From: JAAFHB01 sp963675995
GTDB taxonomy: Bacteria > Bacteroidota > Bacteroidia > Bacteroidales > Prolixibacteraceae
Reading direction: 5' to 3'
DNA: 64,000 nt
NCBI GenBank assembly: GCA_963675995.2
Contig: CAXXIY010000002.1
Location: forward strand, 1,488,001-1,552,000
Shown here one piece after another: positions 53,601-62,114 of the stretch. Every line of letters begins with the position of its first letter. Position 1 is the first letter of the stretch. Position numbers and translations under genes: made by a program. The notes beneath the pieces were generated by a model, which worked only from the letters and a program-made list of their open reading frames with translations, ran no database searches and was not told where the DNA came from.

Positions 53601-54926
53601 TGAAATACTCATATTGGAGGTCAGACTAAAATTAGTAATCACACAACCTCCCGGAAGATTAAACGGAGGGGCGTAAAAATTGATCGTAGTTGCTGGCAAT
53701 GACCCATTAAAAGTTTGTGTGTAAGGCCCACAGGTAGTACTGAGCGTAATTGTCACCGTTTTTCCTGCAGGTATGGCATTCATCCTGAACGAATCAACAT
53801 GCATCTGAACAGGTATGGGTGCATTATAGCCAATGTTGTTAAGTGTGGTCGTATTACCCGAACATTGATTGGTTTGTGAAAGACTAATGTTCAGCCATGC
53901 CGGACATCCGATAAAATAAATCCAGGAATAATTGATGTAATATGGGGTGCCAAAAGCTCCGCATGCAGTTCCCGGATAAGCCCCAATTAATGTGATACAT
54001 TCTGTATTCGAGTTTACCGCCTTAGGCACGTGTGTGCATGAATTTGTAGCATTTAAGGTAGCCGTGTTGCATTTAATTGTATTTAAGTTCGATACAGGAA
54101 ATGTAAGGTGAACGTAATAATTGTATTCATAGTCATTTACATCCAGTTTCTTATTCGTTAAAGCTGTGTTCCCGGCTGTCCATGTTACTGTGCCTGGAGC
54201 AGTACTGAACGTTATTAAATTGGCCCCTGTCGTTGGCCAACCCGTGTGAACACCTGCCACTGTTGCTCCGGCGGGGAGATTATCCGTAATCGAAGCGAGG
54301 GTATCGTTGATACATCCTGTATTATAAACCCTTATATGATAATAAACATCAACAGTACTTCCACAAATGGATACGGTATATTGAAACGGATTACCAGAAT
54401 TGAATCCGGATATCCACTGATTATTACTTGTAGCAATATATTTTGCAATTGCCCACCCTTCGGTTGCAGTTGCTGTAAGGGTTAGAGGACCTAAGATTGG
54501 AAAAACAGGGATGGGATGCTCGTTGGTATATATTTTTGCAGTTAGCGAACCCGTTGTTCCATTACAGGTTTTACCAGGTTTGAATCTGATCTGGTAACTT
54601 ACGCTGCTGGAACTTGTTGTCTGATTTCCCAGATTAAATGTAAGGGTTGTTGTCGATCCTACAGTTGAAGGGGTACCACCACCATAATTGCAAATATCAA
54701 AGATATTGTTTGGGATAGTAACCACTATTGTTGTACCTGTGGCTGCAATAATGCTTATCGAATATTGGACAGATATATCAATTGCCCCGTTACAGCTATA
54801 ACAATAAATCACGGGAGGAGCTGCATTCTGACTTTGGCTGATGCCTAAAGTTTGTGTTTGTCCGGTTGCAGATAATATTAACAACCAACTGAAACAGATT
54901 GCTAAGATGTATTTTATATTTTTCAT
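50685..54926 (-). CDS. Giant surface protein with DUF11-like and SdrD-type domains
   Basis: 1413 residues from the ATG at 54926 (MKNIKYILAICFSWLLILSATGQ, signal peptide); an in-frame upstream ATG lacks a signal. N-terminal to about residue 840 are beta-sandwich repeats like DUF11 (LASITDNLPAGATV; CLNPGDTIRYSIAVHNYG with RDVLPVGLQYVPNSSTFG; SPGATVYYRLKVKNAGNVPF). Near 848-960 is a SdrD B-type domain (GNFVWFDANNNGLQDPGE, YQFCGLTAGTYHLVVTPPAGY). A Cys-rich module lies at about 1131-1295 and an Ala/Thr/Pro linker follows, then a C-terminal helix with MKSIEQKIIELKKLRDLG. No type IX secretion C-terminal domain was seen. It is probably an adhesin or fibre subunit of the operon. Confidence 0.8.
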   Translation of the reverse strand: MKNIKYILAICFSWLLILSATGQTQTLGISQSQNAAPPVIYCYSCNGAIDISVQYSISIIAATGTTIVVTIPNNIFDICNYGGGTPSTVGSTTTLTFNLGNQTTSSSSVSYQIRFKPGKTCNGTTGSLTAKIYTNEHPIPVFPILGPLTLTATATEGWAIAKYIATSNNQWISGFNSGNPFQYTVSICGSTVDVYYHIRVYNTGCINDTLASITDNLPAGATVAGVHTGWPTTGANLITFSTAPGTVTWTAGNTALTNKKLDVNDYEYNYYVHLTFPVSNLNTIKCNTATLNATNSCTHVPKAVNSNTECITLIGAYPGTACGAFGTPYYINYSWIYFIGCPAWLNISLSQTNQCSGNTTTLNNIGYNAPIPVQMHVDSFRMNAIPAGKTVTITLSTTCGPYTQTFNGSLPATTINFYAPPFNLPGGCVITNFSLTSNMSISGNATQNFGQLYFTILTNTWNTNAPVNAGTTVSMTGATYNTSTGPVGCTPSFVTSSKAPKIETTKSFCDYNYSCLNPGDTIRYSIAVHNYGTGNFTGGSIRDVLPVGLQYVPNSSTFGKYTIYTRCNSINQNTTGITVAHAEATNTTNLQWNLPTLSADCNSGSDWYVINFKAVVTVLAPAGALVNHEDCYDGSNVVVPEYWIYDNNATIYICERKIPLEITKDVSANNVTWDSCVSVSPGATVYYRLKVKNAGNVPFSQIRMMDLLPTPGDKYVVSCLSRGSTIPIYLTSALPLGNATTIEYSTNFLPTRGTYLNLTPDNTIGCNSAATWNPYSLISPPSAIQNQKAIRIDFASYTLAAGQTETYFFSAQVPPGATAGSVGWNSFAATASQNTVQTLGAESRKVCVNIVDTGCGCIGNFVWFDANNNGLQDPGELGINGCTITLFDATNTQVGLPHISTNNIGGQPGYYQFCGLTAGTYHLVVTPPAGYMLTNINNSNPALNSDINPNTMMSANFQFSCQDNNDLDIGLIKDDGCGCDQSHWGGISISDNPKVIDNPNVFSGMAVNKMNKIAPSANSGGGQPTDAAAIPINNFTLKLDCGKKDTIALQCKTNYSFAANYICNKPNCGSSQIVIHTPSGSSTTFTNTASFTTNDAGYYFVNIYGKCGNKICDSCKFVFKVICPICPCEYKLGVKPGKYTQNVIDTDPKYTLYNQGFVITAPAGALFTQVRAEVVSYNLTSNYNECIDCKNLPYTWASIYNATDINTNATVADSITMGTNPPVIQFTPTLANTHQNPRETIWGNYSGFTLPSTLNMQFVLPHPSTIGCCTLYARICVKFTFRDRNCKECEVISCFTVTISPPTQNGNGTQVGKTQEVLPEPTPASTTGTAGCATCGSANKGESNATEISSARIPDASQSARQATDEEIMKSIEQKIIELKKLRDLGVKRGDVELLPMLETQSGLLKERIKTKK

Positions 54927-54952
54927 GATCGAATTTTTAAGGCTTATGCCAA

Positions 54953-56785
54953 TTATTGTTTTGGACATCCGGTGATTGAATAATGATAACAAACCAAAGT
55001 ATTGCAAACCGTACAGTCTTCAAATGTAATTACATAGCGGATGCAGAAGTTAACCGTCGCGTTACAGCAACTGACCAAAGGTGGTATACTGATTGTGAAT
55101 TTGATCGGTATTCCATTGCTGATGTCAATATTTCCAAAGGCATCAAATTGTGCAGAATGTCCATAATTTACCCCACCGGTAAAATTTGTATTGGTTGTAG
55201 TCGCAGTAGTAAAATTACCAAAGGTATTACTCGATTTATTGCAAACCAGGCAATTCTCATTGTCAGGTTTCATTGCAAAGTCTACAAGTTCTGCCTTTAT
55301 CCGCTTTACTTTTTTAGGAGTGGCAGAAAGGTTTACTGAAAAACCTAAACTTCCATTTCCATTATTTTGTATCTCCCCAGATTGTAAGGCGGTAATTCTG
55401 ATTTCATCACATGCACTGCATGGACATGAAGGGTATTTAAGACTGTCTATTTCATTCCTCGCATTGCGATTGGCTTTGTCTTTAAGTGCATCATCCACCA
55501 ATCCGTAGTAGGTAAACTGAACCGGGGTATTGGTCGGAGTTAAAAAATCGAACTGGAAATTGTGAATTGAATTAGGTGCAAGTGAGGCAGGTGTTAAAAT
55601 CGATGAAGGGATCGGGTTTATATTGGCTATGGTTCCTGAACTTGCTTCCAGAATATCATTCATAGTCAAGGCTCCATTGTAAGTACCCGATTTCATCCGG
55701 ATATTATTGCGAAGGTTTAATCCCGAACCCGGATTGGGGTTTGCCGGGTACCCTGCAAACGAAAGATTATCATTCAAAAGAATGTTGTTTACACTTCCGG
55801 TAAGATTGCTGTAATGGGCAAAAATATGGTATTTGAACAACCCGTTTTCCTTTCTGAGGCAGACAGCCGAATCAATTTTAAATTCGGCATTGGCTCCTCC
55901 CATCATCATCTGAGGCGACGGGGTTGGACCATTATTTGAAGGGTTGATATCTGATATTTTAAATGCAAACAATTCACTTGTGCCATTATTCCCACCTATT
56001 GGTTTCGCTTCTCTGTTCAGCGCCTGGACATTCCAGACAAAATCACAGAGATAAGGTGGTTTGCAAGGCCCGGTAATCAGGTTGTTAATTACTGATTGAT
56101 TAAGATTTACCAAATCCTTGGTGAGTATTGGCTGATTGGCTTTCTGAGCCTGAGGGCCATTCTGTCCCTTCATGAGTTGCCAAACAGTTAATTTATAAGT
56201 CACAGGTTCTTTCGGTTTGGGAACCACGGGTGTCCAACGGAAGGTGATTGGCATTTTTGCATCTTTTTCACTGATCGATGTGCCGTTTGCCGGACTGAGC
56301 GCCTGCGGACCCTGGTAAGCTTGCTGTTCAGCTACCGGAATTGCAAACGATTTGCATTTTTCTTCACTGAACGGGGTCACAGCTCCCTGTCGGTTTCCAA
56401 AAAATTGGACACAAAGCTCATAGTCTCCTGGTGATAAAGTACACTCTTTCCCTAAAAGAGAAACAGCATTTGTTCCGCTCCATACTTTCGTCACCGCATT
56501 AAAATTGCTTGGAGGGGCGGATGAACTGTTATAAGAACCGCAAACCACTGATCCTCCCTTTTTAATGGTTACTAATATTTTGCTCTCTATCACTAATTTA
56601 TCAACACCGGCAGCGCTTTGCCGGGCAGTCGCACTGATTAAAAACGGCGCCGAGCCGCTACCCCAGTTTGCAGTGTTTGCATCAGGATTTGCAGGTAGGG
56701 TTATCGTTATACCGGTAATGGGGTAATTTTGCGCATAAATCTGCAGCGCTATTACCATAAATAAAAATGTCAGGATTTTTTTCAT
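54953..56785 (-). CDS. Secreted TANFOR-like protein, long paralog with Cys-rich C-terminus
   Basis: 610 residues, signal peptide MKKILTFLFMVIALQIYAQ. Beta-rich N-terminal domain (about 20-150, VTIKKGGSVVCGSYN, GDYELCVQFFG). Then ALSPANGTSISEKDAKMPITFRWTPVVPKPKEPVTYKLTVWQL (about 165-205), the module shared with the 302-residue protein. A DUF11-like stretch with NILLNDNLSFAGYP follows. The C-terminal 150 residues form a Cys-rich module, with CNATVNFCIRYVITFEDC resembling CTLYARICVKFTFRDRNC of the giant protein. It is the first gene of the five-gene operon; the giant starts 26 bp downstream. I infer a shared surface structure. Confidence 0.7.
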   Translation of the reverse strand: MKKILTFLFMVIALQIYAQNYPITGITITLPANPDANTANWGSGSAPFLISATARQSAAGVDKLVIESKILVTIKKGGSVVCGSYNSSSAPPSNFNAVTKVWSGTNAVSLLGKECTLSPGDYELCVQFFGNRQGAVTPFSEEKCKSFAIPVAEQQAYQGPQALSPANGTSISEKDAKMPITFRWTPVVPKPKEPVTYKLTVWQLMKGQNGPQAQKANQPILTKDLVNLNQSVINNLITGPCKPPYLCDFVWNVQALNREAKPIGGNNGTSELFAFKISDINPSNNGPTPSPQMMMGGANAEFKIDSAVCLRKENGLFKYHIFAHYSNLTGSVNNILLNDNLSFAGYPANPNPGSGLNLRNNIRMKSGTYNGALTMNDILEASSGTIANINPIPSSILTPASLAPNSIHNFQFDFLTPTNTPVQFTYYGLVDDALKDKANRNARNEIDSLKYPSCPCSACDEIRITALQSGEIQNNGNGSLGFSVNLSATPKKVKRIKAELVDFAMKPDNENCLVCNKSSNTFGNFTTATTTNTNFTGGVNYGHSAQFDAFGNIDISNGIPIKFTISIPPLVSCCNATVNFCIRYVITFEDCTVCNTLVCYHYSITGCPKQ

Positions 56786-56999
56786 TGTTTGCTTTTATTA
56801 GGGTGATCAAAATTTTAATAATCTGGAAAAATTACTTTTATTGCAAACTCGTTGTTTAAATATACAATTTAGAACGATTATAGTTTAGTAATGTTTCAAA
56901 ATTTATTAAATTACCAAAAAAAATATTAAAACACGTTAACTCTACTTGCAAATACAATGCCAAAAAATACTAAAGAGTCTTCTAAACGAATTGTGGGCT

Positions 57000-57051
57000 A
57001 TTAAATATAAACGGGATGCCTGGTTTTCCAGGCATCCCGTTTATATTTAAT
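57000..57051. terminator. Very long perfect hairpin downstream of GH20
   Basis: Perfect 24-bp inverted repeat (57000-57023 with 57028-57051) and TTTT loop, the core being CGGGATGCCTGG. It lies 12 bp after the GH20 stop on the minus strand. As at 46305, no T-run follows. The region 56786-56999 shows no gene; no clear promoter for the surface operon was found. Confidence 0.6.
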
Positions 57052-57063
57052 GCTTTAACTACT

Positions 57064-59409
57064 TTATTCCACCATAATCTCATCGACGAAAAGCCAGGCA
57101 GCTTTCCCTTCGCCCGAATGGCCTTTGGGGCATTTCCCAAGGTTGTAAGCCACAATTTTCACAAAACCGGCAGATTTAGGATTGAATTTGGTTGAAAATG
57201 TTTTTAACTGTTTCTCCCCGGTAAGTGGATCGGTGTCATTTACCATTTCACCCACTTTCTCAAATTTTACCCCATCCGTAGAAACAAAGAATTCCACTTT
57301 TTTGGGGAAGAAGATATATGATCCGCTGTTTTGAACTGTTCCGGCTGAAATCGTGTTAATCTCAGTTCGCTGCTGCAAATCAACAATTACTTCCATATTA
57401 TTTCCTGACCATCCCTGCCACTCACCATCCTGATGGTTGGTACTTCCATTAACTCCGTTGACCAGCGTATGATCTCCTGAGCCTTTATAATATTGACTAT
57501 AAGGAGTTATATATTTTACGGGTCTGGACGTTGCCTTATTAATATTAAATGATTGACTCATTGATTTCTCAGCCGGAAGGCCATTTTGAATGGTCACCGC
57601 TTTCAGTGTTGCTGTTTTATCAATTACAATGGGCTCCTTATAGATTGATGATTGTTGGCTCGGCTCACTTCCATTGGTTGTATAATGTATATCAACTCCA
57701 ACCAGTTCGCTACTCAATGATACAGATAGTTGTTTTTTCTCCGGATTGGACTCCGTTTTTGAACTTACCTTGAAGGCGCTTTTCGAATAGTTAAGCCCCA
57801 TTTGATCGTATCTCTTCATTAATAACTGAATACGGCTTGAAAAACTATCCCAACTCCGAACCTCTTTCGGGCTCCAAAGTGCCTCAGCCATTGCCGCAAT
57901 TCGTGGAAAAGTCATGTATTCAGCATGTTTGATTGTGGAGACATATTCTGTCCAAAGATTTGCCTGTCCACCAAGAATATGTTTTGCAGCCTCTCCATCC
58001 AGCTCTTTGGGAACCGGATTAAATTCGTATACCTTACTCAATGGATTATATCCGCCTATTGCCAGGGGTTCCTGGTCCGCCGGACCTTGATAATGGTCAA
58101 AATAGCAGGGCGAACCAGGCGTCATTACTACATCATGCCCCTGTTTTGCTGCATCAATGCCTCCCTGTGTTCCCCGCCAGCTCATCACTGTTGCCTTAGG
58201 AGGTAAACCACCTTCAAGTATTTCGTCCCAGCCCAACAATATCCTGTTTTTTGAATTGACAAACTTTTCGATCCTCTTGATAAAGTAGCTTTGAAGCTCC
58301 CCTTCATCTTTAAGTCCTTCTGCTTTGATCCGGCTTTTACATTTAGGACACTTCTTCCATTCTGTTTTAGTTGCCTCATCTCCCCCAATATGGATGTATT
58401 TCGAAGGGAAGAGATCCATCACTTCGGTAAGGACATCTTCTAAAAACAGGAATGTAGAATCTTTTCCGGCACAATAGATATCGGTAATAGGCCATACTCC
58501 ACCCGGCAGTACGGTAAAGGGGCCACCTGAACATGAGTATTGAGGATAAGCTGCCAAAGCCGCAGTGACATGTGCCGGCATCTCAATTTCTGGGATAATG
58601 TTAATGAACCGTTTTTGTGCATAAGCCACCATTTCGCGGATATCATTCTGAGTGTAAAAACCGCCGTATCCTGCCTTTTCGCCCACTTCCTGTTTTGGAC
58701 GGGAATTCCAGTGCCTATCTTCACGATTCACACGCCAAGCCCCAACTTCGGTCAGTTTAGGGTACTTCTTAATTTCAATGCGCCATCCCTGATCATCAAC
58801 CAGATGAAGGTGAAGCGTATTTATTTTGTGGAGAGCAAGATGATCAATCAGCCCAAGTACTTCATCTTTAGTAAAGAAATGCCTCGAAACATCAAGCATA
58901 TAGCCCCGCCATTTGAATGTCGGTTCATCAGAAATTGCGACAACCGGAACCAGCCATTTGATATTTTCCTTGATAAGACTGCTTTCAATCTCCACAGGAA
59001 GCAATTGTCGCAAAGTCTGTAAACCATAATAAAAGCCTGCTCCGTTTGCCGCCCTGATTTCAATACGATTTTTATATACCTTCAACGCATACGCCTCATT
59101 AACTAAAGTTGCTTCGGTTTTAAAATATACCTGATTGGATCCCTCGCTACCGCCAATTGTAATTCGAGGCTTCCAACCGGCTGCCTTTTCAAACAATCCG
59201 GCAAACAAACCGGCAATTTCTTCCTCTCCACTGTTTTCTACCACAATTTGTGTACTCTTGTTGAACTCAAAAGAAGATTCACCTAAGGTCATTTTTTGAA
59301 CCTGCGGGATAATGGAAATCTCCTTTTCAGAAAAGGTCTTCTGCTGCTGACAGCTCAATAAAGTGCAGAAAAACAGTAAGATAATTGTTCCAAAAAATGT
59401 TTGTTTCAT
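57064..59409 (-). CDS. GH20 family beta-N-acetylhexosaminidase (lipoprotein)
   Basis: 781 residues. Lipobox TLLSC with Cys20. Domains: GH20b N-terminal domain (about 30-160, SIIPQVQKM), GH20 TIM barrel (165-510) with RGYMLDVSRHF, HLHLVDDQGWR, PEIEMPAHVTAA, and the catalytic pair Asp344-Glu345 in HIGGDEATKTEW. Then WTEYV and ANLWTEY-type segment, a chitobiase-like/Fn3-type domain and a C-terminal F5/8-type-C-like region (VNGSTNHQDGEWQGWSG). It removes terminal beta-GlcNAc or GalNAc. A CPKC motif after the acid residue is common in this subgroup. It is divergent from GH29. Confidence 0.93.
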   Translation of the reverse strand: MKQTFFGTIILLFFCTLLSCQQQKTFSEKEISIIPQVQKMTLGESSFEFNKSTQIVVENSGEEEIAGLFAGLFEKAAGWKPRITIGGSEGSNQVYFKTEATLVNEAYALKVYKNRIEIRAANGAGFYYGLQTLRQLLPVEIESSLIKENIKWLVPVVAISDEPTFKWRGYMLDVSRHFFTKDEVLGLIDHLALHKINTLHLHLVDDQGWRIEIKKYPKLTEVGAWRVNREDRHWNSRPKQEVGEKAGYGGFYTQNDIREMVAYAQKRFINIIPEIEMPAHVTAALAAYPQYSCSGGPFTVLPGGVWPITDIYCAGKDSTFLFLEDVLTEVMDLFPSKYIHIGGDEATKTEWKKCPKCKSRIKAEGLKDEGELQSYFIKRIEKFVNSKNRILLGWDEILEGGLPPKATVMSWRGTQGGIDAAKQGHDVVMTPGSPCYFDHYQGPADQEPLAIGGYNPLSKVYEFNPVPKELDGEAAKHILGGQANLWTEYVSTIKHAEYMTFPRIAAMAEALWSPKEVRSWDSFSSRIQLLMKRYDQMGLNYSKSAFKVSSKTESNPEKKQLSVSLSSELVGVDIHYTTNGSEPSQQSSIYKEPIVIDKTATLKAVTIQNGLPAEKSMSQSFNINKATSRPVKYITPYSQYYKGSGDHTLVNGVNGSTNHQDGEWQGWSGNNMEVIVDLQQRTEINTISAGTVQNSGSYIFFPKKVEFFVSTDGVKFEKVGEMVNDTDPLTGEKQLKTFSTKFNPKSAGFVKIVAYNLGKCPKGHSGEGKAAWLFVDEIMVE

Positions 59410-59595
59410 TGTAATTTTATTAAGTTTTAGTAGGTTCCAAGATAGATAAAATCCTTAATCAATCCTAATTATTTATATTAACTTCAAATAAGTTTATAAA
59501 ATAATTTTAAAAGATTGGTTCTATCTGAGCAATTCCATTTCATTATATTATTTTTACAACCTGAAATACCAAATCACATCAATTATACGCTATCC

Positions 59596-61047
59596 ATGAG
59601 AACAATAAAACTCGCTTTCATTTTTCTGTTTGTTTTAGTGATAAATGTTGATGCTCAGCATAATGAGCAGTCCTATACTGCTGATCCGGATCTTCGGATT
59701 CAACAGCGTATCGGTGAATGGCAGGATATAAAGTTTGGACTTTTGATGCACTGGGGACCTTACAGTCAGTGGGGTATTGTTGAATCGTGGTCGATTTGTC
59801 CCGAGGACGAAGGTTGGTGCGTCCCCGATACTGTGAAGGACTATTTTGCCTATAAAAACCGGTATGAGAATCTTGGAAAAACATTTAATCCGGTGAAGTT
59901 TGATCCTGAGAAATGGGCGAGGGCGGCAAAGGATGCCGGGATGAAATATGTGGTTTTCACCACCAAGCATCACGACGGATTTTGCATGTTCGACAGCAAA
60001 TACACAGATTATAAAATTACGGGTAAGGATTGTCCGTTTAATACCAACCCCAAAGCCGATGTAACGAAAGCCATTTTCGATGCTTTTCGCAAAGAGGGTT
60101 TATGGGTAGGTGCCTATTTCTCGAAGCCCGACTGGCACAGTCACGATTTTTGGTGGCCCCATTTTCCTCCGCTCGATCGCAATATCAATTACGATCCGGC
60201 CAGATATCCTGAACGATGGAATAGTTTTGTGACCTTTACCCATAATCAGGTGATGGAACTTTGTACTAATTATGGAAAAATAGATTTATTGTGGTTTGAT
60301 GGTGGATGGGTTCAGAAAAATAAGATAGTTCCTTCGGGCACAACGCCTCATATTCCCGGGTTCAGGGTACGGAAACCCTTTAATATGGACATTAAAATGG
60401 ATGAACTCGTCACCAAAATCAGGTCAAAACAACCTGATGCAATAGTTGTTGACAGGGCTGTAGAGGGTAAGAATCAGAATTATCTGACTCCTGAAAATAC
60501 CGTTCCCGACAAAATGCTCCCCTACCCATGGGAGTCATGTATCATTCTGGGCGGTGGCTGGTCGTTTTCCTACAACGCAAAGATGAGGCCAACGCGTGAA
60601 ATGATCCACATGTTGTCAGATATAGTCGCTAAAGGGGGTAACCTTTTATTGAATATTGGTCCTGGCCCCGATGGCACCTGGTATGATCAGGCTTATGAAC
60701 GGCTCAGCAATATAGGTGCCTGGTTAAAAATAAACGGATCGGCAATCTACTCCACACGTCCAATCGCTCCCTATTTTGAAGGTAAATTGCGTTATACCCA
60801 GTGCAAGGATGGATCAGTCAATATCATTTACCTGCTGGCCGAAAATGAAAAAATTCCTGCCGAAATTCAGATAAAAGGTTTCGTTCCGGTAAAGGGGGCA
60901 AAGATTACCATGCTTGGGAAAATTGGAAGTTCACTGAAATGGAAAGCCGAGGGTTCTGGTTATAAAATATCGGTTCCGATGGCCATTTCGAAAGTTTTGC
61001 CTTCGGAATATGCGGTCGTTATGACGGTTGACAGGATAATTAAATAA
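59596..61047 (+). CDS. GH29 family alpha-L-fucosidase
   Basis: 483 residues from the ATG at 59596 (MRTIKLAFIFLFVLVINVDAQ, a signal peptide); the longer open frame upstream has no signal. Retaining alpha-fucosidase TIM barrel: FGLLMHWGPYSQWG (48-60), YVVFTTKHHDGFCMFDS (118-134), VGAYFSKPDW, and the predicted nucleophile Asp235 in IDLLWFDGGW. The C-terminal beta-domain follows (about 390-483). The general acid in GH29 is less conserved and cannot be fixed here. Fucose removal from N-glycans or mucin-type glycans fits with GH20 next door, and with the ROK and GH92 genes downstream. Confidence 0.93.
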   Translation: MRTIKLAFIFLFVLVINVDAQHNEQSYTADPDLRIQQRIGEWQDIKFGLLMHWGPYSQWGIVESWSICPEDEGWCVPDTVKDYFAYKNRYENLGKTFNPVKFDPEKWARAAKDAGMKYVVFTTKHHDGFCMFDSKYTDYKITGKDCPFNTNPKADVTKAIFDAFRKEGLWVGAYFSKPDWHSHDFWWPHFPPLDRNINYDPARYPERWNSFVTFTHNQVMELCTNYGKIDLLWFDGGWVQKNKIVPSGTTPHIPGFRVRKPFNMDIKMDELVTKIRSKQPDAIVVDRAVEGKNQNYLTPENTVPDKMLPYPWESCIILGGGWSFSYNAKMRPTREMIHMLSDIVAKGGNLLLNIGPGPDGTWYDQAYERLSNIGAWLKINGSAIYSTRPIAPYFEGKLRYTQCKDGSVNIIYLLAENEKIPAEIQIKGFVPVKGAKITMLGKIGSSLKWKAEGSGYKISVPMAISKVLPSEYAVVMTVDRIIK

Positions 61048-61079
61048 GCGGATGGTATTCTTCGAAATTGGATATATCG

Positions 61080-61119
61080 ATGGGTAGTGAGAAGGAATTA
61101 TTGCCTTGTCTCTACCCAT
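61080..61119 (+). terminator. Imperfect hairpin between GH29 and the ROK gene
   Basis: ATGGGTAG at 61080-61087 pairs with CTACCCAT (61112-61119), with a 4-bp mismatch and then AAGG/CCTT. The following T-run is weak. It may only reduce read-through. Confidence 0.4.
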
Positions 61120-61161
61120 TATGTTAAAAATAAATTTTATAAAGCATTAATAATTTAAAAT

Positions 61162-62100
61162 ATGAGTTCAATTGCAATTGGTGTAGACGTAGGAGGTAGT
61201 CACGTAAGTTGTGCTGCCTGTAATATTGAAGTGAAGAGCTACCTGGGGGATACTTTTTCTGAGAGCGATCTCAATAATCAGGGGAGTGCTGAGGAGATTA
61301 TCGAAGTTTGGAGCCGAACCATTCAGCGGACGATTGATAAAGTTGGAATTGAGAATGTGGCAGGCATAGGATTTGCGATGCCTGGTCCGTTCGATTATGC
61401 CAATGGAATAGCCCTGTTTAAAGGCAATAATAAAAAGTATGAAAATATTTACGGATTAAATGTACCGGATGCGCTGAGGAAAAAGATGAATCTGCCTGAA
61501 AATTTCCCGATCCGTTTTATTAATGATGCCACTGCATTTGCTATTGGCGAAGACTGGATTGGAAAGGCAAACGGTTCAAAACGTTCAATGGCGATAACAC
61601 TTGGCACCGGGTTTGGGTCTGCTTTTTTATGCGATCGGTTACCTGTTGTATCAGGTAAGGAAGTTCCGGATATGGGCTGCGTTTGGTACCTTCCGTTTGA
61701 AAACGGAAATGCTGATGATTACTTTTCAACACGAGGTTTCCTCAATCGCTATTTTGAAAAAACCGGTATTCAGGTTCATGGGGTAAAGGAATTGGCGCAA
61801 TTAGCAGATAAGCAGTCAGATGCAAAAGATCTTTTTGATGATTTTGGAGCTAAACTTGGTATGTTTTTACTTCCGTGGATGGTGAAATTTGGAGTGGAAG
61901 TCCTGGTTATCGGTGGAAATATCTCCAATGCCTATCCATTGTTTGGCGAAAGTATGAAAAACTATCTGAAAACTAATGGTTCCGATATCCGGATTGCTGT
62001 CTCTGAATTGAAAGAATCAGCATCGATGATCGGAAGCGCAGTTCTCGTTGATGAAACCTATTTCGAACGGGTGAAATCACTGTTGCCACAAATGTCATAA
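61162..62100 (+). CDS. ROK family sugar kinase or regulator-like protein
   Basis: 312 residues, cytosolic, no N-terminal DNA-binding helix. N-terminal phosphate motif IGVDVGGSHVS (6-16), GIGFAMPGPFDY, INDATAFAIGEDWIG and LGTGFGSAFLCD; the C-terminal helix contains GAKLGMFLLPWMVKFG and LVIGGNIS. The usual zinc motif CxCGxxGCxE is missing: after VSGKEVPDMGC the chain goes on with VWYLPFENG. It probably phosphorylates a monosaccharide released by the neighbouring hydrolases, perhaps N-acetylglucosamine, N-acetylmannosamine or mannose. The gene is between GH29 (114-bp gap) and GH92 (14-bp gap). Confidence 0.8.
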   Translation: MSSIAIGVDVGGSHVSCAACNIEVKSYLGDTFSESDLNNQGSAEEIIEVWSRTIQRTIDKVGIENVAGIGFAMPGPFDYANGIALFKGNNKKYENIYGLNVPDALRKKMNLPENFPIRFINDATAFAIGEDWIGKANGSKRSMAITLGTGFGSAFLCDRLPVVSGKEVPDMGCVWYLPFENGNADDYFSTRGFLNRYFEKTGIQVHGVKELAQLADKQSDAKDLFDDFGAKLGMFLLPWMVKFGVEVLVIGGNISNAYPLFGESMKNYLKTNGSDIRIAVSELKESASMIGSAVLVDETYFERVKSLLPQMS

Positions 62101-62114
62101 TCCTACGTTATACG

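Noticed and set aside
50685..54926. Type IX secretion C-terminal domain on the giant protein
   Set aside because: The C-terminus is a charged helix after an Ala/Thr/Pro linker and not a beta-sandwich CTD ending in the usual K-rich strand.
54983..55508. Plus-strand open frames of about 105-118 codons
   Set aside because: They are antisense to the Cys-rich end of the TANFOR-like protein and show no known motif.
58540..59022. 160-codon plus-strand frame opposite GH20
   Set aside because: It is antisense to the GH20 catalytic barrel, which is fully supported.
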